Source: Mageeibacillus sp. UBA1243 (lineage in GTDB: Bacteria; Bacillota; Clostridia; UBA1212). Taken from it: DNA of 7,288 nt. This document shows, piece by piece, positions 1-5,868 of this stretch (positions are counted from its first letter, which is position 1; each line of letters starts with the position of its first letter). The DNA lies in the NCBI GenBank assembly GCA_002308595.1, contig DBWH01000059.1, positions 239-7,526 of the forward strand, written 5' to 3'. A model generated the notes under the pieces. It made no database searches. It was not told the origin of the DNA and saw nothing but the letters and a program-made list of their open reading frames with translations. Position numbers and translations under genes: made by a program.

Positions 1-164
1 CCGGAATCGAGCCGTGGCAGGCGACGGTGGCCTTCAAGGGTGTACAGGAGTACACCGTCTGGGGCCCCGGCGGCATCGAGTCAATTGGCGCGGCGTCCGA
101 GGTGACGCTGGAGCTGCTCGAGGGCGACGCGCGTTTCATCGAGTTTAAAACATTCACGGATTGA
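1..164 (+). CDS. C-terminal 53 residues of an unidentified protein (possibly a glycoside hydrolase tail)
   Basis: An open frame enters from the left edge (first complete codon at position 3) and ends at TGA 162-164, giving 53 residues that end in GDARFIEFKTFTD. Codon use is GC-rich, like the next gene, and I see no stop in this frame. The alternation of short beta-type stretches (EYTVWGPGG, EVTLELLEGDARFIEF) resembles the last beta-sandwich strands seen at the end of some multi-domain glycoside hydrolases. That is a style impression only, and the family cannot be named from this tail. The next gene starts 81 bp downstream on the same strand with no clear terminator between, so the two may be co-transcribed in a carbohydrate-use operon. 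Confidence 0.6.
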   Translation, partial: GIEPWQATVAFKGVQEYTVWGPGGIESIGAASEVTLELLEGDARFIEFKTFTD

Positions 165-245
165 GAGCGGCCTTTTTGCATTGGCGGCTTCACCATGCGT
201 GTTCCTTAGATTAAAACTTACGTTCTTACTTTACGGAGGTATTTT

Positions 246-1889
246 ATGAGCAATTTTGAGTATCCAAACAGGCCCGTCGGCGGCACAGACGCTCTCGGAA
301 GGACAATCCCCTCCCCTGAGAAGTTTTCGACGAGGCGCGACAACCGCACTGTCGGTCTGTTCTATTTTCTTTGGCTCTGCGAGGGCAACAAGCGTCTTTT
401 CAACGTGTCGAAGATCACCGATTCGGACCCCGAGGCGGGTTTCAAGGTCGACGATCCCATGTGGGGCGGCATCGGCGAGATGCATTACTGGGGCGAGCCT
501 TTCTACGGCTACTATGCGATGACAGACGAGTGGGTCGTCAGGCGCCACATGAAGCTCATCATGGAGGCCGACATCGACTTTCTTTTCTTTGACACCACCA
601 ATGCGGTCGTCTACGAGAACATCTGCCACATCGTCATGCGCGTCCTTCAGGAATACGCCAAGGACGGCTTCAAAATTCCCAAGGTGATGTTCTACACCAA
701 CACGCTCTCCGGCAAGACCGTCCGCAGGATCTACGACGAGTTCTACAAGCCCGGTCTTTACAAGGAGACGTGGTTTGAGATTGGCGGCAAGCCCGTCATC
801 ATAGCCATCCCCGAGGAGTGCGACGAGGAAACAAAGGCGTTCTTTACAATCAAGCTTGCCCAGTGGCCCAATGAGCCCACAAAGCGCGGCGGCTGGCCCT
901 GGATGGACTTTGAGAAGCCCCAGAGAGTTTTCGAGAACCTTGACGGCGTCCCGGAGAGCATCAACGTGTCCGTTGCCCAGCACCCTCAGATCCGCTTTGG
1001 CGACAGCGTAATGTACGGCGAGACCACCAACTGCGGCAGAGCCTGGCACAAAGGCGCCAATGACACAGAGCCCTACGCCTACACAAAGTGCTACAACTTC
1101 ATCGAGCAGTTCGAGCGCGCCCTCGAAACCGACCCTCCGATTGTTCTGGTCACAGGCTGGAACGAGTGGATTGCAGGCCGTTGGCAGGGTCCCGAGGACA
1201 GGCCCCTCATGTTTGTCGACTGCGCCAACTACGAATTCAGCCGCGACATTGAGATGATGCGCGGCGGCTACTTCGACAACTACTTTATGAGCCTCATTTC
1301 CTACGTCAGGAAATACAAAGGCACCGACGGCGTCCCGGCAACAAAACCCGGCGAAACGGCCGTTTTCAAGGGCTTCAGGGACGGCGCAATGATCAGAGAC
1401 TGCGACGGCTGGACAACCCGCCAGCACTACCACAACGAGACGATGCGCTGCTCAATCGAATCCGTCAGCGTCACCCACGACGGCAACGACATCACCTTCG
1501 AAATCACCGCCGACCGCATCCCCGAAAAAACAGGCGCGTTCTTCAACGTCTTCATCGCCACAGGCACTCGCCCCGGCTACGACTATGTCGCCAACTACTA
1601 CGACCGGGAAGTTGCCCGCATCATAAGGCCCCTCCCCGACGGCACGCCCTTCCGCCCCTGCGACGACCTCTCCTACACCGTCCCCGCAGGCAAAAACACG
1701 CTTGACGTCACCGGCAACACCGTCAAAATCTCCTTCCCGCTCTCCCTCATCGGCATGGAAAACGGCGGCGAGATTCTCTTCAAGGTCTGCGACGCGTCCG
1801 TCCAATACGAAACAGTCGATGACTTCTACGACAAGGGCGACGTTCTCCCCATGGGCCGTCCCGGCTTCATCCTCCGGCTGGAGCCCTGA
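246..1889 (+). CDS. GH71/GH99-like glycoside hydrolase with C-terminal beta-sandwich domain
   Basis: A complete 547-residue protein. The ATG at 246 follows a GGAGG at 235-239 with 6 bp spacing. Residues about 35-360 look like a (beta/alpha)8 barrel of the GH71/GH99-like group: VGLFYFLWL (36-44), HYWGEPFYGYY (80-90), DIDFLFFDTTN (109-119) and TGWNEW (303-308). The WNEW block is shared with GH99-like and WbsX-type proteins, and its Glu is a candidate active-site residue. Residues about 370-547 form a second domain that looks like the CBM9/DOMON-like sandwich found at the end of such proteins, with the terminal signature FYDKGDVLPMGRPGF (527-541). There is no signal peptide or membrane segment, so it probably acts in the cytoplasm on imported oligosaccharides; the substrate cannot be read from sequence. 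The gene ends TGA CTA TAA, giving a backup stop two codons on, and a strong terminator follows. Fold class is fairly sure; exact family and specificity are inference. Confidence 0.85.
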   Translation: MSNFEYPNRPVGGTDALGRTIPSPEKFSTRRDNRTVGLFYFLWLCEGNKRLFNVSKITDSDPEAGFKVDDPMWGGIGEMHYWGEPFYGYYAMTDEWVVRRHMKLIMEADIDFLFFDTTNAVVYENICHIVMRVLQEYAKDGFKIPKVMFYTNTLSGKTVRRIYDEFYKPGLYKETWFEIGGKPVIIAIPEECDEETKAFFTIKLAQWPNEPTKRGGWPWMDFEKPQRVFENLDGVPESINVSVAQHPQIRFGDSVMYGETTNCGRAWHKGANDTEPYAYTKCYNFIEQFERALETDPPIVLVTGWNEWIAGRWQGPEDRPLMFVDCANYEFSRDIEMMRGGYFDNYFMSLISYVRKYKGTDGVPATKPGETAVFKGFRDGAMIRDCDGWTTRQHYHNETMRCSIESVSVTHDGNDITFEITADRIPEKTGAFFNVFIATGTRPGYDYVANYYDREVARIIRPLPDGTPFRPCDDLSYTVPAGKNTLDVTGNTVKISFPLSLIGMENGGEILFKVCDASVQYETVDDFYDKGDVLPMGRPGFILRLEP

Positions 1890-1924
1890 CTATAAACCCC
1901 TTTGTCTGTCACTGAAATCGCCAA

Positions 1925-1960
1925 GGGCGGGCGCCTCGCGCGCCCGCCCCGTTTTCTTTA
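1925..1960 (+). terminator. Rho-independent terminator of the glycoside hydrolase gene
   Basis: A perfect 10-bp GC stem, GGGCGGGCGC (1925-1934) and GCGCCCGCCC (1940-1949), with loop CTCGC, is followed by CGTTTTCTTT. It lies 35 bp past the TGA of the glycoside hydrolase. On the minus strand the bases after the stem (TTGGCG) are not a U-tract, so it probably works mainly on plus-strand transcripts, although the convergent gene ends only about 70 bp away. Confidence 0.9.
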
Positions 1961-2021
1961 CCTAAGCTTAAAGTTTCTTTTTGCAGTTTTTCCTTAAATC
2001 GCCGGCAAGCCCTTCACGTTC

Positions 2022-2894
2022 TCAGCCTGACTTACCCATCAGCGCCTCAAACTCAGCTTCCGTCATATCAGCCTCCTGCGCCGCCTGCGCAACCGTAAGA
2101 AGACCTTTTTTCACAAGACCGACAAGAGTATCCCTCGAGCCTTTCTCAACGCCCTGTTCAAGACCTTCCTCAACACCCTCCTGCCTCGCATGTCTGAGCG
2201 CAATCATCTCATCCATCTCGCGTATTTCTTCCTGAATCTTAAGGAAGCGTCTCGTGTCCTCGGCGTTAAATTCCATGATTTTTACAGCGGTATCGCCGAC
2301 TTCCGGTATGTCTGTCGTTTTTGTAATACTCATCAAATCTCCCTCCGTTTCCGCGTTAAACAGATCGAGCCATTGCTCAACAGGCCTTTGCCTTCTGTAC
2401 TTTTCAGGCTTTTTCAGTTCGAAAAAGTGAATCTGCAGTTTCTCGGTGAGAAGCTCGCCGCACGACCGCTCCCGCACCTCAAAACACGTATGGTAGTCGT
2501 TAAACCCAAACAGATCGAAGTCTACTATATTGACGCAGATTGTCTGCTTGGCTTTGCTGTAATCATTGCCGGCACTCAGTTCTCCGTAGTAGAGTCTGGC
2601 TCAGTAAAACAGTGTTCTGTCGTTGAAATCCGGCTGTCTTTTCAGCTGAACCTCAATATTAACAGTTCGTCCGTCCACATAGAGCAGCATGTCTAAAACG
2701 CCAACCTTTCGTCCCCTGAATTCGGGAGCGAGCACGGTCGGAAGAAGCTGTATCGATTTAATGCTGCCGCGCGGAATTTCCAATAAGTCGGAAACAAATC
2801 TGGACAGTGAAGAAGCTACAAATTGTTTGTTCCCGAAAATGCTTTTGAACACCACGTCATTTTTCAACGTGGCAATCAGATTTTCGGATCCCAT
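2022..2894 (-). pseudogene. Rpn family recombination-promoting nuclease / PD-(D/E)XK transposase-like, interrupted by in-frame TGA
   Basis: One reading frame of 291 codons (the last is TGA 2022-2024) is broken only by a TGA at 2603-2601, codon 98. Before it: DVVFKSIF near the start, then VGVLDMLLYV and NIEVQL, which supply the Asp and Glu-x-Gln residues of the PD-(D/E)XK core. After it the same frame continues with ARLYYGELSAGNDYSKAKQT, a typical mid-part of the family, and ends in the charged tail EGVEEGLEQGVEKG plus a GLLTVAQAAQEADMTEAEF helix pair usual for these proteins. Relatives normally read Y-W at the break, so TGG to TGA is the likely change. The chosen ATG (2894-2892) has AGGAG at 2907-2903, 8 bp away; an upstream in-frame ATG at 2945 lies inside the promoter and is not credible. 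Length fits the family (about 290-300 aa). RpnA-type proteins are DNA endonucleases linked to RecA-independent recombination. As read, only a 97-residue fragment would be made. Confidence 0.85.
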
Positions 2895-2916
2895 TAGCCA
2901 TTCTCCTTTCGGTGAA

Positions 2917-2945
2917 ATAGTATCATTTTTGCATTCTGCAGTCAA
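2917..2945 (-). promoter_or_regulatory. Predicted sigma-A promoter of the Rpn-like gene
   Basis: On the minus strand, TTGACT (2945-2940) and TACTAT (2922-2917) are separated by exactly 17 bp. They are placed so that transcription would start about 2910, just before the AGGAG at 2907-2903. The -35 matches consensus at 5 of 6 bases and the -10 at 4 of 6. The very short leader it predicts supports the ATG at 2894 as the start. Confidence 0.5.
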
Positions 2946-2996
2946 TCCGTGAATCCGCCAATAATTCCATCTTGCACCTTAAAATACAATCATACG

Positions 2997-4034
2997 TCAT
3001 TCCCTGAATTCAGTTCTACGATTATCAATGCTACAAACTGTCATACCTTCATCCCGGTAGTATTTGAAAGCATTTTGACATTTTTCACATGCGTTAAGAG
3101 TCGTATACATAGTACCGCTTTTCTTATTAAACTCAGTAAAGATTTTACGTTCACAACAACGATATAACGGTCTTAAAATGGATTCGCAAACACGACTATT
3201 TATTTTATCCTCCAAACGAACAGGTTTCAAAACTGGTCCAGTGCTCTCATAATAAAATATATTCATATTGGTGCTAATCAGTCTGGCATTAACAGAATGG
3301 CAAATATGATTGAACGCATTTTTCACATATTTATTCGCTAGATGTTTAATGCCTAACCCTTTACATATTTTTTCATCATCACAGTCCAAGTATCCACTAA
3401 AAGAGACAAGCGGCGGCAACTTGCTATCTTTGAATATATAACATCCAATGCATCTTTTGCGACCTTTCTCATTATCTTTTACATACTTAGTAACTTCTGA
3501 AACCAGTTCTCTTGATACTTCCTGTTTGGGTGAATTACTTTTTAATCCATTAATCGTTTGTTTTGCCGCATCTAATAACTGGTCCCATATGTTTTTTTGT
3601 TGTTTCTCAGCAAAATAACACAATGCTCGAGATATATAATCGCACCTCTTTTGTGCCGTCATCTCGATTTCTTCTGTGCTACTATTCTCCGAAAGCTCAT
3701 TATTTAAGGCTTCTATAGCATATAATTTGACTCTTGTAGCAAACATCGCAACTGTTTGCAATGCCATATAATCATTTCTTCTTGCTAATTCGAATGGAAC
3801 TATCCTTTCTTTTAGTATTCTATTGCTTATATTTGACTCACTATTATCTTGCACGCCATACGCAATAATTCTCCGTACATACTCCAAATCGGCAATGTAT
3901 GCAAAGATACTATCTGTTCTCTCGTCCCCGGAGCGGACTCGTTCGCTAATAATTCTGGTTTTATATGTGTCATCTTCATTTTTGCAAACATATCGCCAGG
4001 TTAGTTTAATTGATTTCTCCTTGTCTTTGTTCAT
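2997..4034 (-). CDS. Uncharacterised protein with C-terminal cytidine-deaminase-fold (CxE...CxxC) domain
   Basis: A 345-residue protein with ATG at 4034-4032, a GGAG at 4046-4043 and stop TGA. I do not recognise the whole protein as a named family. Residues about 1-190 look alpha-helical and charged (for example DSIFAYIADLEYVRRIIAYG), with no membrane segment or signal peptide. Residues about 193-340 follow the order of the cytidine deaminase-like fold: a hairpin CIGCYIF...PLVSFSGYL (195-215), a helical insert, then RCCERKIF (292-299) where C293 and E295 match the C-A-E zinc/catalytic motif, then TMYTTLNACEKC (308-319) where C316 and C319 match PCxxC with Pro replaced by Ala, then a helix and the strand MTVCSID. 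All four key residues are therefore present. Known superfamily members deaminate cytosine or related bases in nucleotides, RNA or DNA; the target here is unknown. Base composition is clearly more AT-rich than the ribosomal genes and the glycoside hydrolase, suggesting acquisition. It lies 115 bp downstream of the ATPase on the same strand. An unrelated zinc-binding Cys cluster is the alternative. Confidence 0.7.
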   Translation of the reverse strand: MNKDKEKSIKLTWRYVCKNEDDTYKTRIISERVRSGDERTDSIFAYIADLEYVRRIIAYGVQDNSESNISNRILKERIVPFELARRNDYMALQTVAMFATRVKLYAIEALNNELSENSSTEEIEMTAQKRCDYISRALCYFAEKQQKNIWDQLLDAAKQTINGLKSNSPKQEVSRELVSEVTKYVKDNEKGRKRCIGCYIFKDSKLPPLVSFSGYLDCDDEKICKGLGIKHLANKYVKNAFNHICHSVNARLISTNMNIFYYESTGPVLKPVRLEDKINSRVCESILRPLYRCCERKIFTEFNKKSGTMYTTLNACEKCQNAFKYYRDEGMTVCSIDNRRTEFRE

Positions 4035-4072
4035 TTTGTTTTCTCCACTATGTTTGTTATTGTAAAGTTTTT

Positions 4073-4099
4073 GTTATATTCATTAAGACATTTCAGCAA
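4073..4099 (-). promoter_or_regulatory. Weak candidate promoter before the deaminase-like gene
   Basis: The 115-bp gap 4035-4149 holds TATAAC (4078-4073) as a possible -10 and TTGCTG (4099-4094) as a poor -35 with a short 15-bp spacer, about 40 bp before the start codon. Next to the ATPase stop there is only an imperfect dyad (GTTTAGGC...GCCGTAAAC with a bulge) and no U-tract. The gene may therefore be transcribed both from the ATPase promoter and from this weak site. Confidence 0.25.
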
Positions 4100-4149
4100 T
4101 GGATTCTCTTGTTTACGGCAGTTAGGCTGAATCTATACTGAAACAGCCG

Positions 4150-5433
4150 CTACGGCCTAAACGATGTTATCGGAACAATAAAAATACCAGTCTTGGGATC
4201 TTTCATAACAGTGTCAAGATGCCCTACGATTACACACATAAAAGAAGGCTTCTTCTTGACATTATCGCTGAAGTTTTTGAGGCTTTCAATGCCTTCCTGA
4301 ATGCTCCCGTCGCTCAGTTTAATTTCAAACGCAGCATACTCACCGTCCTTAAACTCGACAATAGCATCCACCTCATCACCTGAAGTGTTATCTCTGAAAT
4401 GATAAAGATGGCCTTCCAGATAATCTGCATAAATTCGCAGATCTCTTTCCACCAGCGCTTCAAACATCAGGCCAAAGGTTTCGTGATCGCCAAGCAGTTT
4501 AGCCGCTGTCAAATGAAGACTCGCACAACTGAGAGAAGGGTCGACTAAATGTCTCTTGGCAGATTTTCCTATCCGTGTGGAGGACCGATAATTGATATCA
4601 AACGCTTCCTGGTTCGCAGTCAGATACAAACTGTCAAGAACACTGATATAGTCTGTAACCGTTTGACGGCTTTCTATTAATTCATTCCCGTTCTCGTATG
4701 TTTCAATATCTTTGACGATTGTTTTATCTCCAGCTGTCGAAGATTCATTCCGTGCAAGTGCGTGAAGAAGCATCCGCATTTTCTCCGGGCTCCTCTTTCT
4801 TGTTTGCCTTTCATGCATATCCTTGGTTATAACAGCTTCTATATAGCTTTCGGGAATCACACCTATATCCTCTTCAGCCATATAAAGGTTTTCAGGCCAC
4901 CCGCCGCGTATAATCAATTTTGCAAGTTCATCCAACTCAACTTTGCGTACATAGCCCTCTTTAACCTGTCCTTGAAGCATTTCCGATATTGAGGCCTCTC
5001 CGGTTGAGTCACCGGACTCAAAAAGGCTCATAGGGTGCATGCGAATCGATGCTATCCGCCCGGTTCCGGTATGAAAGACTTTTTGCTCACCGGGTTGCTT
5101 TTTGAGTGAAGTTGAACCGGTAAGAATAAACTTTCCTTTCTCATGGTTACTGTCACACTCAATTCTGACGGCATCCCATATTTCCGGAACAATCTGCCAT
5201 TCATCAATAAGTTGTGGATGTTCATTGGTGAAAATGTATTTGGGGTCCACCATAGCGTTGTCACGAACACTCTTGTCAGTTACGTAAGAAACACTGCTTG
5301 CATGATTAAGGCTTGTCCAGGTCTTACCGCACCATTTAGGGCCTTCAATTGATATAGCGCCAAATATTTTTAAATAACGATCTATTCGTTCGTCAATCAG
5401 TCGTAATCGGTATCCTTCCTTTGTCAGACTCAC
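4150..5433 (-). CDS. AAA_14 / DUF4143 ATP-binding protein with PD-(D/E)XK-like C-terminus
   Basis: A 427-residue protein reading from GTG 5433-5431 to TAG. An upstream in-frame GTG (5442-5440) lies inside the Shine-Dalgarno sequence and is rejected; AGGAGGT (5447-5441) sits 7 bp before the chosen GTG. Walker A GPKWCGKT (31-38), Walker B LIDE (75-78) and the sensor-like FILTGS (102-107) define the AAA_14 ATPase. The later part carries the DUF4143 pattern, with RHLVDPSL (294-301) and then GDEVDAIVE...AFEIKL, in which D356, E370 and K372 match a PD-(D/E)XK nuclease-type core. Length is usual for this very common family in gut anaerobes and archaea, whose cellular role is not established; it is often found in accessory or defence-rich DNA. 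It is the first gene of the minus-strand block and has its own repeat-bearing promoter, so tight, possibly self-directed regulation is likely but inferred. Confidence 0.93.
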   Translation of the reverse strand: MSLTKEGYRLRLIDERIDRYLKIFGAISIEGPKWCGKTWTSLNHASSVSYVTDKSVRDNAMVDPKYIFTNEHPQLIDEWQIVPEIWDAVRIECDSNHEKGKFILTGSTSLKKQPGEQKVFHTGTGRIASIRMHPMSLFESGDSTGEASISEMLQGQVKEGYVRKVELDELAKLIIRGGWPENLYMAEEDIGVIPESYIEAVITKDMHERQTRKRSPEKMRMLLHALARNESSTAGDKTIVKDIETYENGNELIESRQTVTDYISVLDSLYLTANQEAFDINYRSSTRIGKSAKRHLVDPSLSCASLHLTAAKLLGDHETFGLMFEALVERDLRIYADYLEGHLYHFRDNTSGDEVDAIVEFKDGEYAAFEIKLSDGSIQEGIESLKNFSDNVKKKPSFMCVIVGHLDTVMKDPKTGIFIVPITSFRP

Positions 5434-5437
5434 GTGT

Positions 5438-5457
5438 ATCACCTCCTGCGAGGTGAT
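5438..5457 (-). promoter_or_regulatory. Perfect dyad covering the Shine-Dalgarno and start-site region of the ATPase gene
   Basis: ATCACCTC (5438-5445) and GAGGTGAT (5450-5457) form a perfect 8-bp inverted repeat around CTGC. On the minus strand the second arm contains the whole AGGAGGTGAT ribosome binding site, which decides for the GTG at 5433. The predicted transcription start (about 5449) falls in the loop, so transcripts from that promoter would lack the first arm. This favours a DNA operator touching the -10 box. If a longer transcript comes from upstream, the same sequence would fold into a hairpin hiding the ribosome binding site. Confidence 0.6.
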
Positions 5458-5484
5458 TATAATATATCATATAACACTTTTCAA
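5456..5484 (-). promoter_or_regulatory. Near-consensus sigma-A promoter of the ATPase gene
   Basis: Minus strand TTGAAA (5484-5479), a 17-bp spacer and a perfect TATAAT (5461-5456). The -35 box lies inside the first 23-bp repeat unit and the -10 overlaps the dyad at 5438-5457. The predicted start near 5449 gives a leader of only about 16 nt. Confidence 0.75.
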
Positions 5485-5536
5485 GAGTTTCATTTAACAC
5501 TTTTCCGGAGTTTCATTTAACACTTTTCCAAAATAG
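5468..5536. repeat. Three 23-bp tandem direct repeats at the ATPase promoter
   Basis: The units are 5468-5490, 5491-5513 and 5514-5536. Units 1 and 2 agree at 20 of 23 bases. Units 2 and 3 share an exact 22-base run (5485-5506 and 5508-5529) at 23-bp period. The common core on the plus strand is CATTTAACACTTTTCC (read as GGAAAAGTGTTAAATG towards the gene); unit 1 has CATATAACACTTTTC. Unit 1 contributes the -35 box. The arrangement looks like a set of operator sites for a DNA-binding regulator. It is not a CRISPR array, because there are no spacers. Confidence 0.85.
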
Positions 5537-5550
5537 TATGTTTTCCAACA

Positions 5551-5579
5551 AAATGCGGAAGCTTTTGGCCTCGGCATTT
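5551..5579 (-). terminator. Candidate intrinsic terminator between the ribosomal operon and the ATPase gene
   Basis: Minus strand: AAATGC, a C-C mismatch, GAGGC, loop CAAAA, GCTTC (one G-U pair), then GCATTT, followed by TGTTGG. This gives 11 pairs in all with a short U-rich tail. The position, after rplL and before the ATPase promoter, fits a final stop for read-through from rplJ-rplL. The U-tract is short, so efficiency is uncertain. Confidence 0.45.
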
Positions 5580-5630
5580 CAGACAATGTTCGTTCAGTAA
5601 ATCGCACTAAAAAAAGAAGCGTTTTGTTAA

Positions 5631-5678
5631 GTGTATTTTTACGCAAATATTCTCGCGGGAGCTTGCGTAAAAATACAC
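5631..5678. repeat. Perfect 16-bp inverted repeat (hairpin 1)
   Basis: GTGTATTTTTACGCAA (5631-5646) pairs exactly with TTGCGTAAAAATACAC (5663-5678) around a 16-nt loop that itself has a small CTC/GAG pairing. No U-tract follows on either strand, so it is not a standard terminator. Confidence 0.85.
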
Positions 5679-5702
5679 GTTGCTACCGATTTTTGAGCTA
5701 TT

Positions 5703-5760
5703 TTTTCGTGTACGGACCCGACGATGTACGAAGGTACTTCGAGCGGTCCGTACACGAAAA
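5703..5760. repeat. Perfect 16-bp inverted repeat with inner hairpin (hairpin 2)
   Basis: TTTTCGTGTACGGACC (5703-5718) pairs exactly with GGTCCGTACACGAAAA (5745-5760). The 26-nt interval contains a second stem, CGAAG-GTA-CTTCG (5729-5741). Flanking GTTGCT (5679-5684) and AGCAAC (5760-5765) can extend a wider enclosing pairing, in competition with hairpin 3. Confidence 0.85.
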
Positions 5761-5843
5761 GCAACCCGCCGTTGATCCGTCGTCAGACACCTTGTACTCA
5801 TGAGAGGTTACGGTATCCTTCATCGGAATCCCCGGCGGGTTGC
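5761..5843 (-). terminator. Long-loop GC stem followed by TTTT, possible rplL operon terminator (hairpin 3)
   Basis: GCAACCCGCCG (5761-5771) pairs exactly with CGGCGGGTTGC (5833-5843) across a 61-nt loop. Read on the minus strand, about 25 nt after the rplL stop, the stem ends in GGTTGC followed by TTTTC, as in an intrinsic terminator, but the loop is unusually long. A role as one stem of a larger RNA fold is equally possible. Confidence 0.4.
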
Positions 5844-5868
5844 GTAAAGATGCTTGAATAAACGCTTC

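Noticed and set aside
231..1433. A 400-codon open frame on the minus strand opposite the glycoside hydrolase
   Set aside because: It mirrors the third-position GC bias of the real gene, has low-complexity Val/Ala/Leu/Asp-rich content, no recognisable domain and no ribosome binding site.
1969..1976. Palindromes around TAAGCTTA after the terminator
   Set aside because: Short self-complementary sequence of a size expected by chance, with no repeat or promoter context.
2022..2477. Independent small gene from the downstream half of the Rpn-like frame
   Set aside because: It continues in the same frame as the upstream half, starts mid-domain at a GTG with no ribosome binding site, and is the C-terminal part of the broken gene.
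2601..2603. Alternative genetic code (UGA = Trp) or selenocysteine
   Set aside because: Several genes end properly at TGA, Trp is encoded by TGG throughout the glycoside hydrolase, and no selenocysteine insertion element follows the codon.
4100..4150. Terminator between the ATPase and deaminase-like genes
   Set aside because: Only a bulged, weak dyad is present and no T-run follows it on the minus strand.
5468..5536. CRISPR array
   Set aside because: The 23-bp units abut without spacers and vary at their edges, and no cas gene is nearby; promoter operators explain them better.
5607..5801. A 64-codon minus-strand frame in the hairpin region
   Set aside because: It runs straight through three perfect inverted repeats, lacks a convincing ribosome binding site, and resembles no protein family.
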